Shown one piece after another: positions 1 through 5,107 of a DNA stretch of 5,337 nt. Numbering within the stretch: position 1 is the first letter of the stretch; every line of letters starts with the position of its first letter. The notes beneath the pieces were generated by a model. It had not been told where the DNA came from. It searched no databases and saw nothing but the letters and a program-made list of their open reading frames with translations. Source of the DNA: Candidatus Zixiibacteriota bacterium. GTDB lineage: Bacteria > Zixibacteria > MSB-5A5 > GN15 > FEB-12. The position numbers were made by a program, and so were the translations under genes. The stretch spans positions 1-5,337 of the forward strand of contig QNAF01000194.1 of NCBI GenBank assembly GCA_003641405.1, written 5' to 3'.

Positions 1-118
1 GGACCATAGCCTCCAAAGAAGGCAACAAAGTCATCTCTAAACCTAATCGCTCTCGTCTTGTCTGCATGTAAAAAATCTAGAAGATGCAACACCCAAAACA
101 AAGGACTTTATCAACAAG
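1..118. other. Window edge beyond the dehydratase break; unresolved coding fragments on either strand
   Basis: This stretch does not continue the dehydratase in any frame and is more A+T-rich than the fragment beside it. Two short open readings reach the window edge. On the plus strand, bases 3-71 encode 22 residues (TIASKEGNKVISKPNRSRLV, then CM) ending in TAA, which could be the 3' end of a gene entering from the left. On the minus strand, an open frame runs from about base 104 to the edge and contains ADKTRAIRFRDDFVAFFGGY. I recognise neither. One may belong to whatever displaced the rest of the dehydratase gene. Confidence 0.3.
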
Positions 119-457
119 CCCATTGAGGGCGGTCCACCCGGCACAGCGACCGCCGGTGCAAGTACCGGTGAGATGGAACATCAGCCGTTTCATCTCCGAG
201 TTTGCATACATATCTTCCGGCTCTCGAATAATCGAAAGATAGCGACTGATCGGCTCTCCGCTCAAGTGTGAGACCGTAGTTACTTTGTCCCGATAGTCCT
301 CATCTGCTGCTGCCCTGAATGTCCAACCGTGTCCGGCAACAGTCCGCCTGGTTGCCGGGTGAGTCGTCACATCCTCGATGAGCTCATCGAACTTGTAGAT
401 ATTTGGACGCATGGACCGAAGTGAATCGAGGTACTGCTCGTAAGTCTTAATGGCCAT
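77..457 (-). pseudogene. 4-hydroxybutyryl-CoA dehydratase-type gene, N-terminal fragment (truncated)
   Basis: The first about 112 of 126 residues read as the N-terminus of the 4-hydroxybutyryl-CoA dehydratase / vinylacetyl-CoA isomerase family (HpaB-like flavoprotein fold). Visible signs are the opening KTYEQYLDSLRSMRPNIY, 'EDVTTHPATRRTV', 'TGEPISRY'-like text (here SGEPISRYLSII), and 'LTGTCTGGRCAGWTALNG'. In characterised enzymes two cysteines in this last segment are ligands of the [4Fe-4S] cluster; here they are spaced C-x4-C. The family is normally about 490-510 residues, so roughly three quarters is missing, including the remaining cluster ligands and most of the FAD and CoA sites. After LNG the frame runs into an unrelated cysteine-rich tail (VDKVLCFGCCIF) and a TAG stop. 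The start is secure: GGAGGT at 463-468 lies 5 bases before ATG. The intact start and lack of internal damage suggest a recent truncation by insertion or deletion near base 120. Assembly error is the main alternative. The product cannot be an active dehydratase. Confidence 0.8.
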
Positions 458-496
458 CTGTTACCTCCGAAGTGTTGCGAAGTATCTTCTTTGACT

Positions 497-526
497 AACA
501 TAACCCCCAGCCTCACCACAACACAA
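497..526 (-). promoter_or_regulatory. Weak candidate promoter for the dehydratase fragment
   Basis: On the minus strand TTGTGT (521-526) and TATGTT (497-502) are separated by 18 bases and lie about 40 bases upstream of the start codon. Each box matches the sigma-70 consensus only partly. The position makes sense because a terminator separates this gene from the lipoprotein gene, so it needs its own promoter. Confidence 0.2.
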
Positions 527-550
527 GCCGGATTTGGAAACGGCCATGCA

Positions 551-576
551 AAAGGGCCGGTTTCAACCGGCCCTTT
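551..576 (-). terminator. Rho-independent terminator after the lipoprotein gene
   Basis: AAAGGGCCGG (551-560) and CCGGCCCTTT (567-576) form a perfect 10-bp stem with a 6-base loop, the strongest hairpin in the window. It begins 32 bases past the lipoprotein stop codon. Read on the minus strand the stem ends in TTTT, a short U-tract. Read on the plus strand it is followed by AGAAAC, so it should act mainly on leftward transcription. Confidence 0.8.
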
Positions 577-608
577 AGAAACTCTGCCTTGCTGCGCGGG
601 ATTATGTT

Positions 609-1607
609 TTACGGTAAGATCAGGGTAAAATCTGCAGTGAAACCCTGGAAGCTACCTCCCGAAATAAACGAGAAGTCCTTGTTGTTCGTAATGCCAAGCT
701 TGGTAGTAATATGCTCACCGGAGCTCATCGCAAGGTCATCTTCGTTGCCTGTGGACAAAGGTCGCCAAAGCACAACCGTGTATTCACCTGAGGAATACAA
801 CATATTGGCACGAGTATCCCAGCGACTCCCACGATCTCCTGACATTGAGCCAACCGAGTCTATGGTTACCCAACCGGGGACAATGTCGCCGATCTCCCAG
901 CCACCAGATGGAACTATGTCAAGGCTGTCAGATTCGGACATCGGCAAGACATACCCAGTGAACGCACTGGTCGTGTTGTGAAAGTAAGTGGGGCGGTTGA
1001 AAGTACCATACTGATTATCTATCGCGATCTGGAGGTCACCGGCATCACTTGTGAGGTTCGGACTAAGATAGGTCATGTCTTCGGCAAATCCGGACGTTCC
1101 GTTGGTACCGACCTGCTCCGTAGCGGTAGTCAGTGCGCGCCAGTGCCAGGCATCTCTCGCCCCGCCTGCCATCCCTGAGAACAGAACCAGCAACTGGTCC
1201 TCGAAATTAGTGATAAGGCTGTTGCTGTGCGTCTCAAACAGGGGATCTCCTCCAGAGACGTCACTAACTTCCCAGTATGCGCGCCAGACGTTCATACTGT
1301 CATCAGCCCACCGGAAACGCATGTACAGCTTATCATCATAGACAGCCGCCTGAACGCTAATACTGTTGGCCGTAGCGGGTAGCGCCGTAACTCCACGCTT
1401 TGACCATGATGAGAGGGGAACGGCGATATCGGTCGCAGTCACCGAACCCCACCCAGAATAATTAACTGAATCCGGCGCGCTGGCCAGAGCCGCCGCCGTA
1501 ACAGTCACTACAACAGGTGGCGGATCCGGCTCGGTACCTTTGTCATCCCCACAGCCGACCCATACTAAGCAGATCAGGACAAAAGGCACTATGAGCAGTT
1601 TCTTCAT
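609..1607 (-). CDS. Secreted lipoprotein with an ethylbenzene-dehydrogenase-type haem-binding domain
   Basis: A 332-residue predicted lipoprotein. Residues 1-18 are a signal peptide (MKKLLIVPFVLICLVWVG) followed by Cys19. The lipobox is slightly unusual, with Trp at -3 (W-V-G-C). An acidic, proline-rich linker follows (GDDKGTEPDPPP), typical of surface lipoproteins. The rest resembles the haem b-binding gamma subunit of ethylbenzene dehydrogenase and related DMSO-reductase-family enzymes. Matching pieces are a beta-strand segment 'VQAAVYDDKLYMRFRWAD' (85-102), 'EDQLLVLF' (136-143), 'DAWHWRA' (152-158), and 'GEYTVVLWRPLSTGNEDDL' (274-292). In the family this fold carries one haem and passes electrons to a molybdoenzyme. 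Here no molybdoenzyme or iron-sulfur subunit is adjacent, so the electron partner is unknown. The start is supported by GGAGGT (1614-1619), 6 bases before ATG. It lies 75 bases downstream of the phosphatase gene on the same strand and ends just before a strong terminator. The fold assignment is from motif resemblance and moderately sure; lipidation is more certain. Confidence 0.72.
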   Translation of the reverse strand: MKKLLIVPFVLICLVWVGCGDDKGTEPDPPPVVVTVTAAALASAPDSVNYSGWGSVTATDIAVPLSSWSKRGVTALPATANSISVQAAVYDDKLYMRFRWADDSMNVWRAYWEVSDVSGGDPLFETHSNSLITNFEDQLLVLFSGMAGGARDAWHWRALTTATEQVGTNGTSGFAEDMTYLSPNLTSDAGDLQIAIDNQYGTFNRPTYFHNTTSAFTGYVLPMSESDSLDIVPSGGWEIGDIVPGWVTIDSVGSMSGDRGSRWDTRANMLYSSGEYTVVLWRPLSTGNEDDLAMSSGEHITTKLGITNNKDFSFISGGSFQGFTADFTLILP

Positions 1608-1682
1608 GATATTACCTCCAGACAGTTTTGTTCACCTCAGTAATGTCAATATAAGTACAAATGATCCATCACGAAAGACGAA

Positions 1683-3434
1683 TCATTTCTGCAATCGCTT
1701 TACCACAACCATCGTCAGATCATCAAATGTGTACGACTTGGGGGCGAATTCTGTCACGGCAGTGTAGATGGCATCAGCAATGGCGGTTGCAGGTTTCAAG
1801 CGGTGTTCTCTGATCGTATCGACGAGTCTGCTAAGCCCGAACTCCGCACCGTCTTCGGCGAACACCTCGGTCACACCGTCGGTGTAAAGAACCAGAACAT
1901 CACCGGGATTGATTACCAGAGCTCTTTCTTCAAAAGCTACGCCATCGGTTACACCGAGCACGGGACCGCCTTCTCGCAAATACTCAACTTCACTGCCTTC
2001 ACGCAGAAGGATAGGCGGATTGTGTCCGAAATTCGAAAATGTAAGGATGTGATTCTTGGAGTCCAGAACGCCATAGACACCGGTAACGTAGTTGCCCGGC
2101 TCAACGGATTCCTTCAACAGCGAGTTCACTTTCTCACCGATAGTCCTGATCGAATAATTGTTGCGAATCTCGGCTATGAGTGACGCCCGAAAAGAGGCCA
2201 TAATAAGCGCCGCCGGTATGCCCTTGCCGGATACGTCAGCAATCGCAATACCGGTATGCTGTTCGACAATATGGATGAAATCATAGTAGTCACCCCCGAC
2301 CTGGCCGGATGAGATATTGCGACCGGTCACCTCGTAACCGGAAATATCCGGATCGATATCCGGAAGAAAACTCCGCTGAATTTCCCGGGCTACATTGAGC
2401 TGTTCTTCGAGCTTCCTCGCTGCGAGGAGGTTTTCGTGCAACCGGGCCCTCTCCACAGAGATGCCGGCCTGAGAAGCAAAGGCCAGGATTAGCGACGCAT
2501 CCCGGTCACCATAGGCGTCGAGTTGATCGGATTCGAGATTGATTACGCCAATCACCCGGTCATCAACCTGGATCGGCACCGCGATCTCACTGCGAGTGGA
2601 AGTGCTATTGTCGAAATAGCGCTCATCCGCTTCAACATCGGGCACAATGATTGACTCTCCGTCAGTCACCACGGCGCTGACAATCCCCTGACCGAATTTG
2701 ACGCGCAGATTGGCGTTGCTGGAAGGGTCATACCCCACAGTGTAGATCGACCTCATGTCGCCGCTGACATCGTCTACGAGAAACACGGCTCCCAGGTTAT
2801 AGTCAACAGCTTGTTTGAGCGAGTCCAGAATAGTCCTGAGGACTTCGTCAAGACTCAGCGAACCGGACAGCTTTTTGCCCGTTTCATAAAGAAGATTTTT
2901 CTGAAGGGCTTCCCTCTTGACCTTGCGATAGAGGTGAGCGTTATCAACAGCCACCGCGATCTGGTTGTTCAGACCGGTGAGGATGTCCAGGTCTTCTTCT
3001 GTGAACTCACCGTCGGCTTTGTTGATCGCCTCCACCACGCCAATCATATGTCCTTTACCGACCAGTGGCAGCGATATCACCGTTCGAAACTCTGTCCCGA
3101 CTACTTCTTGAAACTCTTTATCAATGCGAGGATCGTTTCTGGCGTCGGCTACAATGATTGGCTCGCGATGTTGCGCCACCCAGCCCACAATACCGGTTCC
3201 CGGTTCCCTAACAGCCTTGGACACAGTGAATTCCGGACTCTTCATGTGCCGGATATTCATCCCCGGACGATTAGGATCAAACCTGTAGACAAGGGCGGAT
3301 TCAGCATCAACAGCCTTCATGACCAGTCTCAGTACCAGTTGGATCAACTCCTCGTAGTCCATAGTGGAGTTGAAGACCCGTGCCGCTTCAAGCAGCAGCT
3401 TCTCAGTCCGCGTATGTTGCACTTTCTCACTCAT
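1683..3434 (-). CDS. GAF-GAF-PP2C (SpoIIE/RsbU-type) serine/threonine phosphatase
   Basis: A 583-residue cytoplasmic sensor phosphatase with no signal peptide or membrane segment. A first GAF domain spans about 25-170 (RTVISLPLVGKGHMIGVVEAINK at its core) and a second about 185-333 (SEIAVPIQVDDRVIGVINLES). A helical, probably coiled-coil linker follows at 334-356, ending in the family signature AREIQRSFLP. The PP2C/SpoIIE catalytic domain covers about 366-580. Expected metal-binding aspartates are present in GGDYYD (380-385), DVSGKG (400-405), YTDG (517-520) and FDDLT (570-574), so the enzyme looks active. In the family, such proteins dephosphorylate anti-sigma-factor antagonists (STAS proteins) in partner-switching pathways, with the GAF domains sensing a ligand or redox state. 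No STAS or anti-sigma gene is nearby, so the target must be elsewhere. ATG at 3434 is the only usable start, since an in-frame TAA lies 24 bases upstream. It lacks a Shine-Dalgarno. Confidence 0.93.
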   Translation of the reverse strand: MSEKVQHTRTEKLLLEAARVFNSTMDYEELIQLVLRLVMKAVDAESALVYRFDPNRPGMNIRHMKSPEFTVSKAVREPGTGIVGWVAQHREPIIVADARNDPRIDKEFQEVVGTEFRTVISLPLVGKGHMIGVVEAINKADGEFTEEDLDILTGLNNQIAVAVDNAHLYRKVKREALQKNLLYETGKKLSGSLSLDEVLRTILDSLKQAVDYNLGAVFLVDDVSGDMRSIYTVGYDPSSNANLRVKFGQGIVSAVVTDGESIIVPDVEADERYFDNSTSTRSEIAVPIQVDDRVIGVINLESDQLDAYGDRDASLILAFASQAGISVERARLHENLLAARKLEEQLNVAREIQRSFLPDIDPDISGYEVTGRNISSGQVGGDYYDFIHIVEQHTGIAIADVSGKGIPAALIMASFRASLIAEIRNNYSIRTIGEKVNSLLKESVEPGNYVTGVYGVLDSKNHILTFSNFGHNPPILLREGSEVEYLREGGPVLGVTDGVAFEERALVINPGDVLVLYTDGVTEVFAEDGAEFGLSRLVDTIREHRLKPATAIADAIYTAVTEFAPKSYTFDDLTMVVVKRLQK

Positions 3435-3443
3435 GGCTGAGTC

Positions 3444-3471
3444 AAGGTACGGCTTTTAGGCAGGTTGTCAA
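3444..3471 (-). promoter_or_regulatory. Candidate promoter of the phosphatase gene, giving a near-leaderless mRNA
   Basis: On the minus strand a perfect -35 box TTGACA (3466-3471) is followed after 16 bases by TACCTT (3444-3449), a weak -10 box. Only 9 bases separate the -10 box from the ATG, so transcription would begin about 2-4 bases before the start codon. This agrees with the lack of any Shine-Dalgarno there. Confidence 0.4.
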
Positions 3472-3635
3472 ATAGAAGAGGGGGGATCTAACAAATCGTT
3501 AGTGGCATGTTCACGGACACTCTCAGAGTGGTTGATCCTACCAGCAGGAGGACAGCTGGTTTCCTTTTCATCAGATTCCAGGATAGAATGCTCCTCATTC
3601 TGCAGAGCCTTGTTTGATTCGATGTTGCGCTTCAT
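3468..3635 (-). CDS. Possible small hypothetical protein, 55 residues
   Basis: An ATG-started frame on the minus strand encodes 55 polar, acidic residues beginning MKRNIESNKALQNEEHSILE and ending DPPSSI, then TGA. Its stop codon overlaps the -35 box of the phosphatase gene 33 bases upstream of that gene's start. There is no Shine-Dalgarno before the ATG, no recognisable domain, no signal peptide and no membrane segment. An open frame of this length can occur by chance in 230 bases of non-coding DNA, so I include it as a weak candidate only. If real it would be the first gene of the phosphatase operon. Confidence 0.22.
   Translation of the reverse strand: MKRNIESNKALQNEEHSILESDEKETSCPPAGRINHSESVREHATNDLLDPPSSI
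3540..3560 (+). other. Hairpin with a Shine-Dalgarno-like loop
   Basis: ACCAGC (3540-3545) pairs with GCTGGT (3555-3560) around a 9-base loop containing AGGAGGA. A T-rich run (TTCCTTTT) follows. A second short hairpin, AGAATG/CATTCT (3585-3590 and 3596-3601), lies 24 bases downstream. The first could be a weak terminator reading rightward, but no gene upstream on the plus strand would need it. No sensible ORF follows the loop motif. Confidence 0.3.
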
Positions 3636-3653
3636 GCCGGTTGTTCATATATT
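3625..3653 (+). promoter_or_regulatory. Candidate promoter for the small lipoprotein gene
   Basis: TTGCGC (3625-3630) and TATATT (3648-3653) are spaced by 17 bases. The -10 box matches five of six consensus positions and the -35 box three of six. Transcription would start near 3660, leaving a leader of about 50 bases before the ATG at 3710. Confidence 0.35.
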
Positions 3654-3709
3654 TAGGAATTAGAGGTTAACTCTTGTACAGTTCAGATTGAGACGGAGGA
3701 GCTAAGATA

Positions 3710-3862
3710 ATGTACCTGCGAAGATCGATCTTATGGTTTGGAATGTGCGTAACTTTGACCTTAGGGTGTACATCCGGCCTAAAGGACCCGTTTGTCGATA
3801 TGCGGGAAGCACCCAACCCCGACTATGGGTACCACTTCTTCAACACACCATTCATGAAGTGA
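3710..3862 (+). CDS. Very small lipoprotein, 50 residues, unknown function
   Basis: This short frame encodes 50 residues. Residues 1-19 form a compact lipoprotein signal peptide: two arginines (R4, R5), a hydrophobic core SILWFGMCVTLTLG, then Cys20 in a textbook lipobox L-T-L-G-C. Only about 30 residues would remain after processing (C-TSGLKDPFVDMREAPNPD..., ending in NTPFMK), rich in Pro, Asp and aromatic residues. The start is well supported: GGAGGA at 3695-3700 lies 9 bases before ATG and a plausible promoter sits further upstream. The mature part has no helix-forming or entericidin-like pattern I recognise. It stands alone on its strand, 275 bases from the divergent phosphatase gene and 122 bases before tRNA-Ser. 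Since the mature peptide is so short it may be a membrane-anchored accessory or toxin-like peptide, or the relic of a longer lipoprotein cut by a stop codon. I do not assign a function. Confidence 0.62.
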   Translation: MYLRRSILWFGMCVTLTLGCTSGLKDPFVDMREAPNPDYGYHFFNTPFMK

Positions 3863-3943
3863 GATACTCTCGATAGTTGCAAGCGGGCTTTTTTCGTTGA
3901 CTTGGGGAACAGTGACCGTAGTTTGCGAACGCTGAGGCTTGGC

Positions 3944-3971
3944 ACGGCAGGATCTTTTTTGATCCTGTTGT
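3944..3971 (+). other. Hairpin with a six-T loop just upstream of tRNA-Ser
   Basis: CAGGATC (3948-3954) and GATCCTG (3961-3967) form a perfect 7-bp inverted repeat with a TTTTTT loop. As RNA, the stem extends to 11 bp (3944-3954 with 3961-3971) through two G-U pairs. It ends 13 bases before the tRNA 5' end. There is no T-run after it, so it is not a standard terminator. It may be part of the tRNA precursor leader or a protein-binding site. Confidence 0.5.
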
Positions 3972-3984
3972 CCACAGTGAGTTC

Positions 3985-4069
3985 GGAGGAGTGGCTGAGT
4001 GGTCGAAAGCGGCGGTCTTGAAAACCGTTGTGCCGCAAGGTACCGTGGGTTCGAATCCTACCTCCTCCG
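3985..4069 (+). tRNA. tRNA-Ser (anticodon UGA)
   Basis: A complete class II tRNA that decodes UCA and related serine codons. The acceptor stem is GGAGGAG (3985-3991) paired with CTCCTCC (4062-4068), with G4069 as the discriminator base. The D-arm contains GGCTGAGTGGTCGAAAG. The anticodon stem GCGGT/ACCGT encloses loop CTTGAAA with anticodon TGA at 4019-4021. A long variable arm, GTGCC-GCAA-GGTAC (4030-4043), is the serine hallmark. The T-arm is GTGGG TTCGAAT CCTAC (4045-4061). The 3' CCA is not encoded and must be added by a nucleotidyltransferase. The gene stands alone with no neighbouring tRNA. A+T content rises to its right, which fits tRNA-Ser genes often being integration targets, though no repeated 3' end is visible in this window. 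Confidence 0.97.
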
Positions 4070-4090
4070 CTTTGACTTGTAACATATTGT

Positions 4091-4130
4091 GGCGCAATAT
4101 CTTGCGCCGTAGGTTCGAAGTTTTTCGAAC
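4091..4130 (+). other. Two tandem hairpins immediately downstream of tRNA-Ser
   Basis: GGCGCAA (4091-4097) pairs with TTGCGCC (4102-4108) over loop TATC, and four bases later GTTCGAA (4113-4119) pairs with TTCGAAC (4124-4130) over loop GTTT. Both stems are perfect 7-bp repeats with 4-base loops. They begin 21 bases past the tRNA. Neither has a downstream T-run, so they may serve 3' end processing or stability of the tRNA precursor rather than intrinsic termination. Confidence 0.5.
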
Positions 4131-4254
4131 GGATTTCTAACGTAACGCAATTGAATCGTCTCAATCAAAAAGTGATTAAGCCTCTGTTTCAGATCAGATT
4201 GTACACACTTTGTCTCCACCTTATTTACCATAAACTTCGCAAGAAGGGATGGGG

Positions 4255-4390
4255 GGTTCGACTTCCCACCCTCATCTTGTTGTACCGCATGCGTTTCCGA
4301 GAACAACAGCTACTGTATCCCCTAATAACGCTGAATAACATGACACCTTTTTTGGTCATAATGAATATTTCTCCGTAGGGAAGTCGAACC
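4255..4390. repeat. 13-bp inverted repeat with T-arm-like arms enclosing a 110-base structured spacer
   Basis: GGTTCGACTTCCC (4255-4267) reappears as its exact reverse complement at 4378-4390. The arms look like the T-arm of a tRNA (GGTTCGA core), but no acceptor or anticodon arms can be built around either one. The 110-base spacer has its own inverted repeats: TGTTGT/ACAACA (4278-4283 and 4303-4308) around the palindrome CGCATGCG, and ATGAC/GTCAT-type pairing at 4340-4359 with a T-rich loop. No target-site duplication is evident. Candidates are a structured RNA, a small non-autonomous element, or remnant attachment sites. Confidence 0.6.
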
Positions 4391-4474
4391 TCGATCTCCA
4401 TATTAATTTCCTGTAATTCGTAATTGGTTATCAGGGCATATGAAAGCATTTCTAAAATTGTCCCTAAAATACTC

Positions 4475-4505
4475 TTGACAAACTGAACTAAAAAACCGAT
4501 ATAGT
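4475..4505 (+). promoter_or_regulatory. Promoter of the tetR-kinase operon
   Basis: A perfect -35 box TTGACA (4475-4480) is followed, after a rather long 19-base spacer, by TATAGT (4500-4505), five of six consensus bases. The expected start is near 4512, giving a 5' leader of about 26 bases that includes the AAGGAG ribosome binding site. The long spacer would make it a weak promoter on its own, a common situation in regulated promoters. Confidence 0.55.
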
Positions 4506-4507
4506 TT
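4480..4507 (+). promoter_or_regulatory. Possible TetR operator over the promoter
   Basis: AAACT (4480-4484) and AGTTT (4503-4507) are inverted repeats, as are AACTA (4486-4490) and TAGTT (4502-4506). Both pairs span the spacer and the -10 box of the preceding promoter, the usual place for autorepression by a TetR-family protein. The half-sites are short and A+T-rich, so chance is possible. Confidence 0.28.
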
Positions 4508-4537
4508 ACCAAGTCTACTAAGCGAAGGAGCCTTGTG

Positions 4538-5107
4538 ATGGATAAAAGGTCAGATATCTTGGAAGCGGCAGCAGCATTATTTGCTCAATTCAGCCTAAAA
4601 AAGGTGACTGTCGATGAGATAGCTGAAAAGGCATCTGTCTCAAAGGCAACGATATACAAGTATTTTGACAGTAAGGAAGAGGTTTTTGATCAAGTTGTTA
4701 AAGCCGAATCGCAACAGCTTTGGGACGCTGTTACCATTGCTGTTGATGAAGCTCCATCAGTAGTTGATAAGCTTAGAGCTTATCTGCTGACCAAAATCAC
4801 CAAGATTCACGAATTGGTCAATTTCTATCGGGTGACTCGGGAGATGTGGAATGAATACTGGCCTTATGTTGATTCAGCTCGATCCATATTTATCGCTCAA
4901 GAGAAGGAACTCATTAAAGACATACTTGAAGAAGGTAATCGTGCGGGCGAACTCAACATAGCCCAAACAGAGCTCACAGCTCACACTATAGTAATCTCAC
5001 TCAAATCAATGGAGTTTTCTTGGGCAACTGAAACTTGCGGCGTGCCATTGGAAGAGTATGTCGACTTTTTGATTACACTTATCATGAACGGTATTGGAAG
5101 GAAATAA
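4538..5107 (+). CDS. TetR/AcrR-family transcriptional regulator
   Basis: A 189-residue one-component regulator, a usual length for the family. The N-terminal DNA-binding domain is canonical: ILEAAAALFAQF (7-18), then the helix-turn-helix VTVDEIAEKASVSKATIYKY (23-42) and FDSKEEVFDQVV. Residues about 60-189 form the helical ligand-binding and dimer domain, rich in Trp and aromatic residues (for example REMWNEYWPYVD, 101-112), suggesting a hydrophobic ligand pocket; the ligand cannot be read from sequence. Two starts are possible, GTG at 4535 and ATG at 4538. I prefer ATG because AAGGAG (4525-4530) is then 7 bases away instead of 4. The gene heads a tight operon with a 31-residue ORF and an ABC1/UbiB-family gene, so it probably represses its own promoter and controls that kinase-like protein. 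Codon use is more A+T-rich than in the left-hand genes. Confidence 0.92.
   Translation: MDKRSDILEAAAALFAQFSLKKVTVDEIAEKASVSKATIYKYFDSKEEVFDQVVKAESQQLWDAVTIAVDEAPSVVDKLRAYLLTKITKIHELVNFYRVTREMWNEYWPYVDSARSIFIAQEKELIKDILEEGNRAGELNIAQTELTAHTIVISLKSMEFSWATETCGVPLEEYVDFLITLIMNGIGRK

Larger units (their letters stand above)
4131..4534. other. A+T-rich intergenic region between tRNA-Ser and the TetR gene
   Basis: I see no convincing gene here. The longest open frames on either strand lack Shine-Dalgarno sequences and cross the inverted repeat at 4255-4390. The stretch is visibly richer in A and T than the phosphatase and lipoprotein genes. Apart from the inverted repeat, it holds CTAAAAT repeated at 4452-4458 and 4464-4470 (12-base period) just before the TetR promoter. 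Confidence 0.5.

Noticed and set aside
1621..1649. Promoter for the lipoprotein gene from a minus-strand TTGACA at 1644-1649
   Set aside because: The matching -10 position reads ACTGTC and would overlap the leader next to the Shine-Dalgarno. Co-transcription with the phosphatase gene or an unrecognised promoter is as likely.
1803..2183. Long plus-strand ORFs within the phosphatase and lipoprotein genes (also 589-981, 978-1178, 1075-1341, 2811-3440)
   Set aside because: They are antisense shadows of strongly supported minus-strand genes with clear domain motifs.
3530..3550. Resemblance to the conserved 5' start of eukaryotic/archaeal small-subunit rRNA (TGGTTGATCCT.CCAG)
   Set aside because: The match is about 16 bases with one mismatch and the following sequence is not rRNA, so it is coincidence.
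3881..3894. Possible terminator after the small lipoprotein (GCGGGC followed by six T)
   Set aside because: The T-run is good but no upstream strand pairs with GCGGGC; only a 3-4 bp stem with a tiny loop can form.
3823..4164. Overlapping minus-strand ORFs reading GGGRIRTHGTLRHNGF and EEVGFEPTVPCGTTVF
   Set aside because: They are antisense translations of the tRNA-Ser gene. These peptide strings are a well-known annotation artefact produced by serine tRNAs.
4246..4275. A second tRNA around the GGTTCGACTTCCC arm
   Set aside because: No matching 5' acceptor strand, D-arm or anticodon arm could be found on either strand.
4151..4378. 75-codon plus-strand ORF after the tRNA
   Set aside because: No ribosome binding site, no recognisable pattern, and it crosses the left repeat arm.
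4225..4512. 95-codon minus-strand ORF across the inverted repeat, with a hydrophobic start
   Set aside because: It starts at a TTG with no Shine-Dalgarno, overlaps the TetR promoter and spans both repeat arms. It is best explained by few stops in this frame of A+T-rich DNA.
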